Assembly (NCBI RefSeq): GCF_900290235.1
Contig: NZ_OLMK01000092.1
Location: forward strand, 1 to 45,260
Reading direction: 5' to 3'
Length of the DNA: 45,260 nucleotides
DNA from: Streptomyces sp. MA5143a
Lineage (GTDB): Bacteria > Actinomycetota > Actinomycetes > Streptomycetales > Streptomycetaceae
The notes beneath the pieces are model-generated. The model was given only the letters and a program-made list of their open reading frames with translations, was not told the origin of the DNA and made no database searches. The translations under genes were made by a program, and so were the position numbers. Each line of letters opens with the position of its first letter. Position 1 is the first letter of the stretch. This document shows positions 33,700 through 42,193 of this stretch, piece by piece.

Positions 33700-34743
33700 A
33701 TGTCCCGGCCGACCCGTACGTCGCTCGCCGTCCTCTCGGCTCTCACCGCCCTCGGGCTCGCGGCGGGCTGCGCGTCGCCGGGCCCCCAGCCCGGGAGCGG
33801 CACCGGCGACACCTCCGTCGGCGGCGCCACCGAGAAGGCCGGTGACGCCGTACGGTCCGCCGCCGGGTCCCCCTTCTGGGTGGACCCGTCGAGCCCCGCG
33901 GCCCGGCAGATCGAGCGGTGGCAGGACGAGGGCCGTGCGCGGGACGCCGCGCTGCTGCGCCGGATCGCCGAGCGGCCGACCGCCCTGTGGCCGGCCGGCG
34001 ACGACCCGGTGCCGGTGATCGCGGAGGCCGTCGAGGCGGCGGGACGGGAGCACCGCACGGCGGTCTTCGTCGCGTACAACATCCCGCACCGCGACTGCGG
34101 CCGGCACTCGGCGGGCGGCGCCCAGGACTCGGGGGCCTATCTGCGGTGGATCGACGCCTTCGCCGGCGCCCTCGGGGGCGGCGACGCCCTGGTCGTCCTG
34201 GAACCGGACGCGGTCGCCCACATCGTGGACGGGTGCACCCCCGGTGAGTACCGCGCCGAGCGCGAGGGACTGCTGGGCGAGGCCGTCGACCGGCTGAAGG
34301 AGCGGCCGCGCACCAAGGTGTACGTCGACGCCGGCAACCCCGCCTGGATCGACGACCCCCGCGACCTCGTCGCGCCGCTGCGCCGCTCCGGCATCGGCCG
34401 GGCCGACGGCTTCGCCCTCAACGTCTCCAACTTCCAGACCGACGCCACGACCAGGGCGTACGGCCTCAGGCTGTCCGAGGCCCTCGGCGGCAAGCACTTC
34501 GTCGTCGACACCAGCCGCAACGGCAACGGCCCCCTGAACGGTGAGGGCGGCACCGCCTGGTGCAACCCGCCCGGCCGGGCCCTCGGCACGGCGCCCACCA
34601 CGGACACCGGGGAGCCGGCCCTCGACGCGTATCTGTGGATCAAGCGCCCCGGGGAGTCGGACGGGGAGTGCCGGGGCGGGCCCTCGGCGGGCACCTGGTG
34701 GCCGGACTACGCCCTCGGCCTGGCCCGCAACACGAAGGCGTAG
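33700..34743 (+). CDS. GH6 endoglucanase-type lipoprotein (CslZ-like)
   Basis: 347 residues from ATG 33700, with GGGAG 8 nt upstream. Signal peptide with LGLAAGC ending in probable lipidated Cys24. A GH6 catalytic domain follows: VAYNIPHRDCGRHSAGG with Asp132, VVLEPDAVAH with the likely catalytic acid Asp170, VYVDAGNPAWID, and VVDTSRNGNGP with Asp270. Acts on beta-1,4-glucan outside the membrane; no cellulose-binding module is present. It converges with glxA after a 9-bp gap and sits beside cslA, so it probably trims the CslA-made glycan, as proposed for CslZ in S. coelicolor. An ATCACC/GGTGAT inverted repeat lies upstream at 33631-33655. Confidence 0.9.
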   Translation: MSRPTRTSLAVLSALTALGLAAGCASPGPQPGSGTGDTSVGGATEKAGDAVRSAAGSPFWVDPSSPAARQIERWQDEGRARDAALLRRIAERPTALWPAGDDPVPVIAEAVEAAGREHRTAVFVAYNIPHRDCGRHSAGGAQDSGAYLRWIDAFAGALGGGDALVVLEPDAVAHIVDGCTPGEYRAEREGLLGEAVDRLKERPRTKVYVDAGNPAWIDDPRDLVAPLRRSGIGRADGFALNVSNFQTDATTRAYGLRLSEALGGKHFVVDTSRNGNGPLNGEGGTAWCNPPGRALGTAPTTDTGEPALDAYLWIKRPGESDGECRGGPSAGTWWPDYALGLARNTKA

Positions 34744-34752
34744 CCCCTGACG

Positions 34753-36735
34753 TCACCGCACCTGGACCCATGTGGCCACCGACGGTGTGCCCCGCGCGTC
34801 CGTCACGAACAGCATGTACCAGCCCGGCGGGACGAGGGTCCGGTCCTCCGGGACGTCGATGGTGATCGAGTCACGGGTCCGGGTGACGTCCAGGGCGATG
34901 GAGCGCTGTTCGACGTCGGTGGAGTGGGTGACCGCGCTGGGCCGCATCAGCCGGGCCGCGACGATCCGCTCCGGGTGGGCGGTGGCGAAGGTGGCGCGGC
35001 CCCTGGCGTCGGTCTCCCGGGGACCGTCCCCGAGGACGGGACGGTCCTTGCCGTACTGGTGCAGCCGTGGCGGTGTGTAGACCTCCATGCGCTGCTCGAA
35101 GTGGCCCAGCTTGGTGTTCTGCCGGTCGTCGAAGAGCGGGTCGGAGCCGAAGGTGGCGACGCGGCCGTCGGGCAGGAGCAGCGCCTCGGAGTGGTAGTTG
35201 CGGCCCACCCGGGGGGCGGCGGCGCCCCGGAAGGAGTTGGTGCGGGGGTCGTAGAACTGCGCCTTGAGGATGTTGCTGGCGCTGCGGCCGCGGTAGTCGC
35301 GGGAGCCGTTGGAGGTGAAGACGGTGTCGTCGGGCATGATCACGCTGTTCAGATAGCGGGTGCCCTGCGGGAGGTCGGGGCCGTCCTGGAAGGCCGGGGA
35401 GTCCTGTTTCAGGTCGACGACCGCCGTGCGTGAGGTCGACCTCCGTGACTCGCCGACGCCTCCGCCGCCGAGGATCATCACCTTCTGGTCCTGCGCGGGC
35501 GGCAGCAGGACGGAGGCCGAGGTCTCCGTCCGGTCGGCGTCCGTCAGGCCGGGCACCTTCTCGAACGTGTTGGTCCTGAGGTCCCACAGGCCCGGCACCC
35601 GGCCCGCGTCGGCGGGGCCGTACCCGGCGTTGGAGGCCGGGTAGAACAGCTTGCCGCCCTTGGTGAGGAAGAGGGCCGGGTACGTGGGGAAGTACCGCTC
35701 GGGGCCCGGCTTCCACTTCCTGGTCGCCGGGTCGTAGATCTCGTTGTCGCCCGGGTCGACGACCCCCACGTCGTCGAGCCCGGACACGGCGAGCACCCGC
35801 CCGTCCTCCAGACCGACCAGCGTCGGGTACCAGCGGGCCTTCGCCATGGGGGCGACGGGCACGTACTTCTCCGCCACCGGGTCGAACTCGTAGGCCGCCC
35901 TGATCCCCTGGAAGTCCTGCTTGTCCAGGGTGATCTTCTCCGAGAGGCCGTAGGTGTCGGCGGCGGCCCGCCCCGTCAGCCCGACGATCCTGTACTGGGC
36001 CTGCCGGTCGGTGACGAACTTCGGGCCCTTCCCGGCGGCCTCGACGAAGACCCGGGCCTCGCTCGCGGTGACCTTCGTCGTCCAGGGCCGCATCACGCCG
36101 GCCGCGTCGTAGGTGATGTCGAAGGCGCGCTTCGCCCTGGGGACGGTGACGTCGAAGCGGCTGACGTACTCGGTGCCGGAGGGTGAGCGGAAGCGGGTGC
36201 CCTTCTTCAGGAACACGGCCCGGTCGGGGTTCTCGTTCTTGACGCGCATGCCGCCGCCGGCCCGTTCGACCTCGCCGTCCAGCAGTTCGTAGCGGGCGGT
36301 GCCGCCGGCCACCAGGAGCCGGCCGGAGGGCAGCTGGGCGTGGCCGGAACAGAAGAAGTCGACGGGGGTCGGGATCTTCTTGAAGGTGTTCCTCACCGGG
36401 TCCCACAGGACGGTGTCGAAGGACCCCTGGTCGAACTTCTTCTGCTCGTTGCCCGAGCCGGCGACGATCAGCACCTTGCCGGTGTGCAGCAGGGCCGCGT
36501 GGATGGCGTTGGTGCGGAACTCACGCGGGATGTCGACCCGCGACCAGGAGCCGTAGAGGGCCTTGTAGGCGGGCTGGGCGATCTTCCACTCGTAGTACTG
36601 CTGCTCGGCGAAGCCGATCGCCGCCGGGGCGTTCAGCCCGGCGAGGAGGGTGACGCCTCCGATGCCGAGGGCGGTCCTCTTGGTCTTCTTCGAGAGTTGG
36701 TGCGCCTTGGGCTTCTTCGCGTGCTGGTGCGCCAT
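34753..36735 (-). CDS. glxA: GlxA-type copper radical oxidase
   Basis: 660 residues. Galactose-oxidase-like enzyme, membrane-anchored by GIGGVTLLAGLNAPAAIGF after a Lys-rich N-terminus. Kelch repeats form the propeller. By comparison with galactose oxidase the copper site is Cys129 (FFCSGHAQ) cross-linked to Tyr303 (RWYPT), axial Tyr514 and His515 (RNYHSEA) and His604 (VTHSTDVEQR); all are present. The C-terminal Ig-like domain ends GWYMLFVTDARGTPSVATWV. In Streptomyces GlxA acts with CslA at hyphal tips and is needed for glycan deposition and aerial growth. It begins 3 bp after the cslA stop, so they form one operon. Confidence 0.93.
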   Translation of the reverse strand: MAHQHAKKPKAHQLSKKTKRTALGIGGVTLLAGLNAPAAIGFAEQQYYEWKIAQPAYKALYGSWSRVDIPREFRTNAIHAALLHTGKVLIVAGSGNEQKKFDQGSFDTVLWDPVRNTFKKIPTPVDFFCSGHAQLPSGRLLVAGGTARYELLDGEVERAGGGMRVKNENPDRAVFLKKGTRFRSPSGTEYVSRFDVTVPRAKRAFDITYDAAGVMRPWTTKVTASEARVFVEAAGKGPKFVTDRQAQYRIVGLTGRAAADTYGLSEKITLDKQDFQGIRAAYEFDPVAEKYVPVAPMAKARWYPTLVGLEDGRVLAVSGLDDVGVVDPGDNEIYDPATRKWKPGPERYFPTYPALFLTKGGKLFYPASNAGYGPADAGRVPGLWDLRTNTFEKVPGLTDADRTETSASVLLPPAQDQKVMILGGGGVGESRRSTSRTAVVDLKQDSPAFQDGPDLPQGTRYLNSVIMPDDTVFTSNGSRDYRGRSASNILKAQFYDPRTNSFRGAAAPRVGRNYHSEALLLPDGRVATFGSDPLFDDRQNTKLGHFEQRMEVYTPPRLHQYGKDRPVLGDGPRETDARGRATFATAHPERIVAARLMRPSAVTHSTDVEQRSIALDVTRTRDSITIDVPEDRTLVPPGWYMLFVTDARGTPSVATWVQVR

Positions 36736-36738
36736 GGC

Positions 36739-38475
36739 CTAGTTGCCTCCCGTCGCGGTGCCGGAGACCGAGGGGGCCGGGGTGGGGGCAGGGGCGGCCG
36801 CCCGGCGCTCCCGGTGCCGGGTGACGGCCCATATCCCGACGGGCGCCAGGGAGACGGCCGTGGCGAGGACCGCCCAGGTGCGCATGGCCACATGGCTGTG
36901 GTCGAGCAGGAGCGAGGCGGTCAGCGACGCGGAGAGCACGGCCGCCCAGAACAGATGGATGCGGAAGGTCAGCAGCCGGTCGGGGCTGGCGTCGCCGCCC
37001 TTGGGGGTGACGACGAAACGGCAGGGCAGCCTCAGCAGCGCGGCACCGAGGGACTTCAGGTAGATGGGCGCACAGAGCGCGGACATGGCCATCCCGGCGA
37101 GCCCGCCCGACCCCTCCGGCTCGTGCGGCGAGACGTTGTGCCTGCGGTTCCACAGGTAGAGCCCGACCTGGAGGGCGGCCGCGTCGCTGTAGAGCATCAG
37201 CCACACGGAGGCGGTGACCTCGGTGCCGGACGCCCCCGAACACAGGAACAGCACACAGCTGACGATGCCGAGCAGCCAGTTGACGGCCGTCATCGGGTAG
37301 TAGACGAGCATCAGCGTGTACGAGAAGAGGCGGCCCCACGGCATCGTGAACGGCGCCTTCCAGTACTGCGTGAAGAGCGTCTCGTACGTACCGCGCGACC
37401 AGCGCATCTGCTGGGAGAAGAAGTCCGTCCAGGAGGCGGGCCCCTCACCGACGGCGAGCACGTCCGGCGTGTACACGGACCGCCAGTACGCGCCCGTGGC
37501 GGGGTTTCGGTGGCGGTGCAGCTCGAAGCCGGTGGCCATGTCCTCGGTGATCGAGTCGCGCAGTCCGCCGATCTGCCGCAGGGCGGCGACGCGGACGACG
37601 TTGTTGGTGCCGACGAACATGGGGGCGCGATAGCGGTTGCCGGCGCGCTGGATGAGGGCGTGGAAGAGGAACTGCTGCGACTCGGCGGCCTTGGTGACCG
37701 GGGCGGTGTAGTTGCCGTACACCTGGGGGCCGACGACGAACGCGACGTCCGGGTCGCGGAAGTACCCCGTCATCCGTTCGAGGAAGTTCGGCAGCGGGAC
37801 GTGGTCGGTGTCGACGGAGGCGAAGAACGCGTACTCGTCGCCGTGCGCCGCGATCCACGCGTTGTAGTTCCCGTGCTTGGTACGGGCCTTGTGGGGGCCC
37901 TTGGGGCGGTTCCACTCGGCCCTCCCCTTACGGGTGAAGTGCCGGACGCCGAGTTCCGCGCAGAGGGCCCTGGCCGTGTCGTCGTCGCCCTCGTCGAGGA
38001 GCCACACGTCGAGGTGGCCGTCGTGCCGTATTCGGCGCGCGCCCTCCAGGGTGGCCCGGACCATGGAGAGGGGTTCCTTGCCGGGGACGTAGGTGGTGAG
38101 GAAGGCGACGCGGGTGCCGGGTTCGGGGACCACGGGTACGGGGTCGCGGGCGACCATCGTCGCGTGGGCGATCGACACCACGTTGACGAGCATGAAGAGC
38201 TCGATCAGCCCGATCGCCGTCAGCATCACGATGTCGAGGCCCACCAGCCAACTGTCGGCGCCCTCGCGCTCCACCCGGTGCGTCGGCCAGACGAGGTAGA
38301 CCAGCAGGACGCCCGTGAGGACCGGCGCGAGCGTCATCAGCAGGACGGCGCGTATGCGGTGCGGCTCCTTCGCCAGGAGCGTGGTGTACCGCACCCGGTG
38401 GACCGGCCCCGACGGCTCCGTGAGCGGTCCGGCCAGGCGGCTGTGGGTGTCGTAGTCATAGCCCTCCGGTCCCAC
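36739..38475 (-). CDS. cslA: CslA-type cellulose synthase-like glycosyltransferase (GT2)
   Basis: 578 residues from GTG 38475, with GGGAGG 5 nt upstream; the longer opening to 38568 lacks such a site. Processive membrane beta-glycan synthase. Seen: two N-terminal membrane helices (VLLMTLAPVLTGVLLVYLV and DIVMLTAIGLIELFMLVNV), GT-A motifs VWLLDEGDDD, FFASVDTDHVPLPNF, SITEDMATG and QQMRWSRGT (the D, DxD, TED and QxxRW set, all intact), then four or more C-terminal membrane helices. Recent work on the S. coelicolor homologue debates whether the product is cellulose-like or GlcNAc-based, so I leave the product open. Operon with glxA. Confidence 0.93.
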   Translation of the reverse strand: MGPEGYDYDTHSRLAGPLTEPSGPVHRVRYTTLLAKEPHRIRAVLLMTLAPVLTGVLLVYLVWPTHRVEREGADSWLVGLDIVMLTAIGLIELFMLVNVVSIAHATMVARDPVPVVPEPGTRVAFLTTYVPGKEPLSMVRATLEGARRIRHDGHLDVWLLDEGDDDTARALCAELGVRHFTRKGRAEWNRPKGPHKARTKHGNYNAWIAAHGDEYAFFASVDTDHVPLPNFLERMTGYFRDPDVAFVVGPQVYGNYTAPVTKAAESQQFLFHALIQRAGNRYRAPMFVGTNNVVRVAALRQIGGLRDSITEDMATGFELHRHRNPATGAYWRSVYTPDVLAVGEGPASWTDFFSQQMRWSRGTYETLFTQYWKAPFTMPWGRLFSYTLMLVYYPMTAVNWLLGIVSCVLFLCSGASGTEVTASVWLMLYSDAAALQVGLYLWNRRHNVSPHEPEGSGGLAGMAMSALCAPIYLKSLGAALLRLPCRFVVTPKGGDASPDRLLTFRIHLFWAAVLSASLTASLLLDHSHVAMRTWAVLATAVSLAPVGIWAVTRHRERRAAAPAPTPAPSVSGTATGGN

Positions 38476-38632
38476 AGCGCCCTCCCGTGATCGAACGACG
38501 AGGCGATACCTCCACGAAAGAGCGCGATTGGCGGTACGTCGATCCGGAGGGGGCCGAACGGAGGACATCCCGGCGGATGCCCGCCGCTACGGCAGACGGC
38601 GTAGCGCGCGCACCGCCGGGGCCCGGAGGGGG

Positions 38633-38926
38633 CTACTCGGCGAGGTAGCGCTCGATCGTCTCCACCTTGGAGGTGAGGCCGTCGGTCACGCCGGGGCGGA
38701 TGTCCGCCTTGAGGACCAGGGAGACCCGCGGGGCGCGCTCCTCGACCGCGGCGACGGCGCGACGGACGACGTCCATGACCTCGTCCCAGTCGCCCTCGAC
38801 GGAGGTGAACATCGCGTCGGTGCGGTGCGGCAGACCCGATTCACGGACGACCCGGACGGCGTCGGCGACGTACTCCCCCACGTCCTCGCCGACGCCGAGC
38901 GGCGTCACGGAGAAGGCGACGATCAC
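38633..38926 (-). CDS. MTH1187/DUF77-type thiamine-binding protein
   Basis: 97 residues: MIVAFSVTPLGVGEDVGEYV, then VRESGLPHRTDAMFTSVEGD, WDEVMDVVRRAVAAVEERAP and RVSLVLKADIRPG. This is the small ferredoxin-like fold of the MTH1187 family, some members of which bind thiamine or related pyrimidines. The start overlaps the upstream DUF3817 stop by 4 nt (ATGA), so the two genes are coupled. The binding function is inferred from the family only. Confidence 0.88.
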   Translation of the reverse strand: MIVAFSVTPLGVGEDVGEYVADAVRVVRESGLPHRTDAMFTSVEGDWDEVMDVVRRAVAAVEERAPRVSLVLKADIRPGVTDGLTSKVETIERYLAE

Positions 38927-39267
38927 GCGTTCACGATCCCTTCCTTGCGGGCGCGGGAGGCGATCACCGCGTTCTCGGCCTCACGCCGCAGCCGGCGCTC
39001 CGCGAAGAAGCCGCCGGCGGGCAGCACGGAGAGGGCGAAGTAGAGCGCGGCGGTCTTCGGCGACCACTTCGCGCGGTTCCAGGCGTCGGCCCAGAAGACC
39101 AGGTACAGCAGGAACAGGACGGCGTGGACCCAGCCCATGACGGGCACCGCGTTGAACTCCGTGGTCCGCTTCAGCACCGAGCAGACGAGCAGCAGCAGGA
39201 AGGAGACGGCCTCGGGGGCGGAGACGAGGCGCAGGCGGCGGAGGGCGGAGGCGGTCTTTATGTCCAC
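38923..39267 (-). CDS. DUF3817 membrane protein (copy 2)
   Basis: 114 residues from GTG 39267, with AAGGTG upstream. Three predicted helices: APEAVSFLLLLVCSVL, GWVHAVLFLLYLVFWADAW and TAALYFALSVLPAGGFFAERR. Paralogous to the protein at 32657-32998 (shared WVHAVLFLLYLVF / FAHGWLYVLYLVF core and FFAERR / FFVERR end). Operon with the MTH1187-type gene. Confidence 0.88.
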   Translation of the reverse strand: MDIKTASALRRLRLVSAPEAVSFLLLLVCSVLKRTTEFNAVPVMGWVHAVLFLLYLVFWADAWNRAKWSPKTAALYFALSVLPAGGFFAERRLRREAENAVIASRARKEGIVNA

Positions 39268-39427
39268 GGGTCACCTTCGGTGGGGTCGGCGGGCGAGTCG
39301 TCGAGCTTTGTGAACGCATGCACAAGCGCGGTCCATTCTGGCATCCGTCAACCTCCCGAATGCCCCAGGGGTCCCCTCAGGGTCGAGATCACCCTCTGGA
39401 CCCTGTCCTGTCCGGCCATCGGCCGGT

Positions 39428-39433
39428 TACCGT
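39428..39433 (+). promoter_or_regulatory. -10 hexamer of a predicted leaderless AIM24 operon promoter
   Basis: TACCGT ends 6 nt before GTG 39440, and no Shine-Dalgarno lies between. No clear -35 is seen. Confidence 0.45.
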
Positions 39434-39439
39434 CCTCCC

Positions 39440-40078
39440 GTGGCAATGTTCCGACTTCAAGGCAGCAAGGTGCTCGCCGTCGACATGACCGGGGACGCCG
39501 TGAAGGCGAAGAACGGCTCGATGGTCGCGTACGACGGTCAGATGTCGTTCAAGAAGCTGAGCGGCGGTGGTGAGGGCCTGCGCGGGATGGTGACGCGGCG
39601 CCTCACGGGTGAACAGATGACGTTGATGGAGGTCACCGGGCAGGGAACCTGCTGGTTCGCGGACCGGGCCTCCGAGATCAACCTCGTGAATCTTCAGGGG
39701 GACAAGCTGTATGTGGAGTCGAGCAATCTGCTCGCGACGGACTCCGGACTGCGGACCGGCACGAGCTTCACGGGGCTGCGCGGCGCCTCGCAGGGCAACG
39801 GCCTGTTCACCACGACGATAGAGGGCCACGGCCAGGCGGCGATCATGTCCGACGGCCCGGCGGTGGTGCTGCGCGTGAGCCGCCAGTACCCGCTGACGGT
39901 GGACCCGGGGGCGTACATCGCCCACCAGGGCAACCTCCAGCAGTCGTTCCAGTCCGGTGTGACGTTCCGCACGCTCCTCGGGGAGGGCGGCGGCGAGGCG
40001 TTCCAGATGCGCTTCGAGGGCGACGGACTCGTGTACGTCCAGCCGAGTGAGCGCAACACGATCGCGGGAGACGTGTGA
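39440..40078 (+). CDS. AIM24 family protein (first of three)
   Basis: 212 residues from GTG 39440; ATG 39446 is two codons in. Seen: FRLQGSKVLAVDMTGDAVKAKNGSM split across strands, LRGMVTRRLTGEQMTLMEVTGQG, CWFADRASEINLVNLQGDKLYVE, then AYIAHQGNLQQSFQSGV and EAFQMRFEGDGLVYVQPSE. This is the beta-helix-like AIM24 (PF01987) pattern with the conserved YVQPSE ending. Soluble and probably cytoplasmic; no signal peptide. First gene of a three-paralogue operon. Bacterial function is not established. Confidence 0.88.
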   Translation: MAMFRLQGSKVLAVDMTGDAVKAKNGSMVAYDGQMSFKKLSGGGEGLRGMVTRRLTGEQMTLMEVTGQGTCWFADRASEINLVNLQGDKLYVESSNLLATDSGLRTGTSFTGLRGASQGNGLFTTTIEGHGQAAIMSDGPAVVLRVSRQYPLTVDPGAYIAHQGNLQQSFQSGVTFRTLLGEGGGEAFQMRFEGDGLVYVQPSERNTIAGDV

Positions 40079-40079
40079 G

Positions 40080-40730
40080 ATGCCCTTCCGTGAGATCAAC
40101 TCGAAGATGATCGAGGCGACCGTCATGCCCGGCCAGCGGCTGTTCAGCCAGCGCGGGGCGATGCTCGCCTACAAGGGCGAGGTGTCCTTCACGCCCAACA
40201 TCCAGGGCGGCCAGGGCGGTATCGCGTCGATGATCGGCCGCCGGGTCGCGGGCGAGGCGACCCCGCTGATGACCGTCGAGGGCAGCGGCACGGTCCTGTT
40301 CGGGCACGGCGGCCACCACATCCAGGTGATCGGCCTGACCGGTGACACGCTCTACGTCGAGGCCGACCGTCTGCTGGCCTTCGACGGCACCCTCCAGCAG
40401 GGCACGATGTTCATGGGCTCGCAGGGCGGCGTCATGGGCATGGTCCGCGGCCAGGTGACCGGGCAGGGTCTGTTCACCACCACCCTCCAGGGCCACGGCG
40501 CGGTCGCCGTGATGGCGCACGGCGGAGTCATCGAGGTCCCCATCACCCCCCACCGCCCGGTCCATGTGGACCCCCAGGCGTACGTGGCCCACCACGGGGA
40601 CGTGCGCAACAAGCTGTCCACCGCGCTCGGCTGGCGCGACATGGTGGGCCGCGGCTCCGGCGAGGCGTTCCAGCTGGAGCTGAGCGGCAACGGCGCGGTG
40701 TACGTCCAGGCCTCGGAGGAGAAGCTGTGA
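40080..40730 (+). CDS. AIM24 family protein (second of three)
   Basis: 216 residues from ATG 40080, starting 1 nt after the previous stop, with GGGAG upstream. Seen: MPFREINSKMIEATVMPGQR, MLAYKGEVSFTPNIQGGQGG, MIGRRVAGEATPLMTVEGSG, VLFGHGGHHIQVIGLTGDTL, YVEADRLLAFDGTLQQGTMF and EAFQLELSGNGAVYVQASEE. Alignable by eye with its neighbours along the whole length. Translationally coupled on both sides. Confidence 0.88.
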   Translation: MPFREINSKMIEATVMPGQRLFSQRGAMLAYKGEVSFTPNIQGGQGGIASMIGRRVAGEATPLMTVEGSGTVLFGHGGHHIQVIGLTGDTLYVEADRLLAFDGTLQQGTMFMGSQGGVMGMVRGQVTGQGLFTTTLQGHGAVAVMAHGGVIEVPITPHRPVHVDPQAYVAHHGDVRNKLSTALGWRDMVGRGSGEAFQLELSGNGAVYVQASEEKL

Positions 40731-41530
40731 GCATGTACGGGGGCCCTGTCGCCGGCCCGACGGTCTTCGACCCGATGACACTGCCGAGCGACGACAACGT
40801 CAACAACTACACCTTCTGCGTGGAGCTCAAGGGGAGCCAGTGGTTCCTGCAGAAGGGCAAGATGATCGCCTACTACGGGCAGATGGAGTTCAACGGCGTC
40901 GGACACGGCCGGCTGGACCGCCTTGTCCGTACGTCCTTTCATTCGCCTCTGCACGCGAGCGACTGGGTCGTCGCCGAGGGCTCCGGGAAGATGCTCCTGG
41001 CCGACCGGGCCTTCGACGTCAATTCATATGACTTGGACGAGGGCAACCTCACCATTCGCTCCGGCAACCTCCTCGCTTTTCAGCCAAGTCTCGCGCTGAA
41101 GCAGTCCATCGTTCCGGGGTTCCTGACGCTGATCGGGACCGGCAAGTTCGTGGCCGCCTCCAACGGCCCCGTGGTGTTCATGGAACCCCCCATTCGGGTC
41201 GACCCGCAGGCGCTGGTCGGGTGGGCCGACTGCCCCTCCCCCTGCCACCACTACGACCATGGGTACATGACAGGCGTGATGGGCGGTCTACGTGCACTGA
41301 CGGGCATCGGCGGCGCCTCCGGCGAGGAGCACCAGTTCGAGTTCGTCGGGGCGGGCACGGTGTTGCTCCAGTCGTCCGAAACGCTGATGGCCGAGCAGGC
41401 CATGGGCGCGGTGCCGCACGAGCCGGGCGTACCCGGCGGCGGAGGGGTACCCGGCCACCACGGACAGCAAGTCGGCACACCGCGCCTTCCCGGACAGCTG
41501 GGGGACCTCCAGCGTCGCTTCGGGCTGTGA
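40727..41530 (+). CDS. AIM24 family protein (third of three, C-terminally extended)
   Basis: 267 residues from GTG 40727, overlapping the previous stop (GTGA); ATG 40733 is possible. Core: YTFCVELKGSQWFLQKGKMI, YYGQMEFNGVGHGRLDRLVR, DWVVAEGSGKMLLADRAFDV, RSGNLLAFQPSLALKQSIVP and EEHQFEFVGAGTVLLQSSET. An additional Gly/Pro/His tail of about 35 residues (VPHEPGVPGGGG type) is probably disordered. It carries CPSPCHHYDHGY, a Cys/His cluster absent from the other two that could bind metal. Confidence 0.88.
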   Translation: MSMYGGPVAGPTVFDPMTLPSDDNVNNYTFCVELKGSQWFLQKGKMIAYYGQMEFNGVGHGRLDRLVRTSFHSPLHASDWVVAEGSGKMLLADRAFDVNSYDLDEGNLTIRSGNLLAFQPSLALKQSIVPGFLTLIGTGKFVAASNGPVVFMEPPIRVDPQALVGWADCPSPCHHYDHGYMTGVMGGLRALTGIGGASGEEHQFEFVGAGTVLLQSSETLMAEQAMGAVPHEPGVPGGGGVPGHHGQQVGTPRLPGQLGDLQRRFGL

Positions 41531-41618
41531 GCGGTAGTCTGCGGAGTGTGACATCGAACGTGTGCGCGCTGTCATGTTCCGACCCGTACCACCACAACCC
41601 TCACTAGTTCACCTTTCA

Positions 41619-41634
41619 ACCTTTTAGGTAGACT
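41619..41634 (+). promoter_or_regulatory. Promoter and operator-like repeat of absC
   Basis: TAGACT (41629-41634) ends 6 nt before the ATG, predicting a leaderless mRNA. ACCT-ttt-AGGT (41619-41629) abuts and overlaps this -10, as expected for MarR self-repression. A wider TGACA/TGTCA inverted repeat lies at 41549-41574. Confidence 0.5.
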
Positions 41635-41640
41635 TCATTC

Positions 41641-42117
41641 ATGGAGACCGAGACGGCCACGCACTGGCTGACCGATGCGGAGCAGTGCGCCTGGCGCACC
41701 CATCTGGACGTCAACCGACTGTTGACGCACCAGCTCGAAAGGGATCTGCAGCCGTTCGGCCTGACAATGAACGACTACGAGATCCTGGTGAACCTTTCCG
41801 AGTCGGAGGGTCTGCGGATGCGGATGAGTGACCTCGCCTCCGCGACCCTCCAGTCCAAGAGCCGCCTCTCGCACCAGATCACCCGCATGGAGAACGCGAA
41901 CCTGGTGCGCCGGGAGAACTGCGAGTCCGACCGGCGCGGGCTGTTCGCCGTGCTCACCGAGCACGGGCTGGAGACCATGCGGCGGGTCGCGCCGCACCAT
42001 GTGGCGTCGGTGCGGCGGCACTTCATCGATCTGCTGCCGGAGGAGGCGCTGGAGGAGCTGCACAAGTCGCTGACGCCGGTCGCGGAGCACTTGCGCAGCC
42101 ATCGCGGCAAGCCGTAG
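41641..42117 (+). CDS. absC: AbsC-type MarR regulator
   Basis: 158 residues. Winged-HTH dimer: RTHLDVNRLLTHQLERDLQP, GLTMNDYEILVNLSESEGLR, MRMSDLASATLQSKSRLSHQ (recognition helix), then the wing RRENCESDRRGLFAVLTEHG. The family label comes from remembered similarity and from the neighbours: in S. coelicolor AbsC (SCO5405) sits beside the SCO5403/5404 two-component genes, as here. AbsC affects antibiotic production and zinc acquisition there. If orthologous it likely responds to zinc, but no metal site can be assigned from sequence alone. Confidence 0.85.
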   Translation: METETATHWLTDAEQCAWRTHLDVNRLLTHQLERDLQPFGLTMNDYEILVNLSESEGLRMRMSDLASATLQSKSRLSHQITRMENANLVRRENCESDRRGLFAVLTEHGLETMRRVAPHHVASVRRHFIDLLPEEALEELHKSLTPVAEHLRSHRGKP

Positions 42118-42193
42118 CGCTCCGCTGGGGGCCGGGAGACCACGGGGGGTGGGCTGCGGGTCTGGTGTCGGCTGCGGGTTCGTCGTGGCCGGT

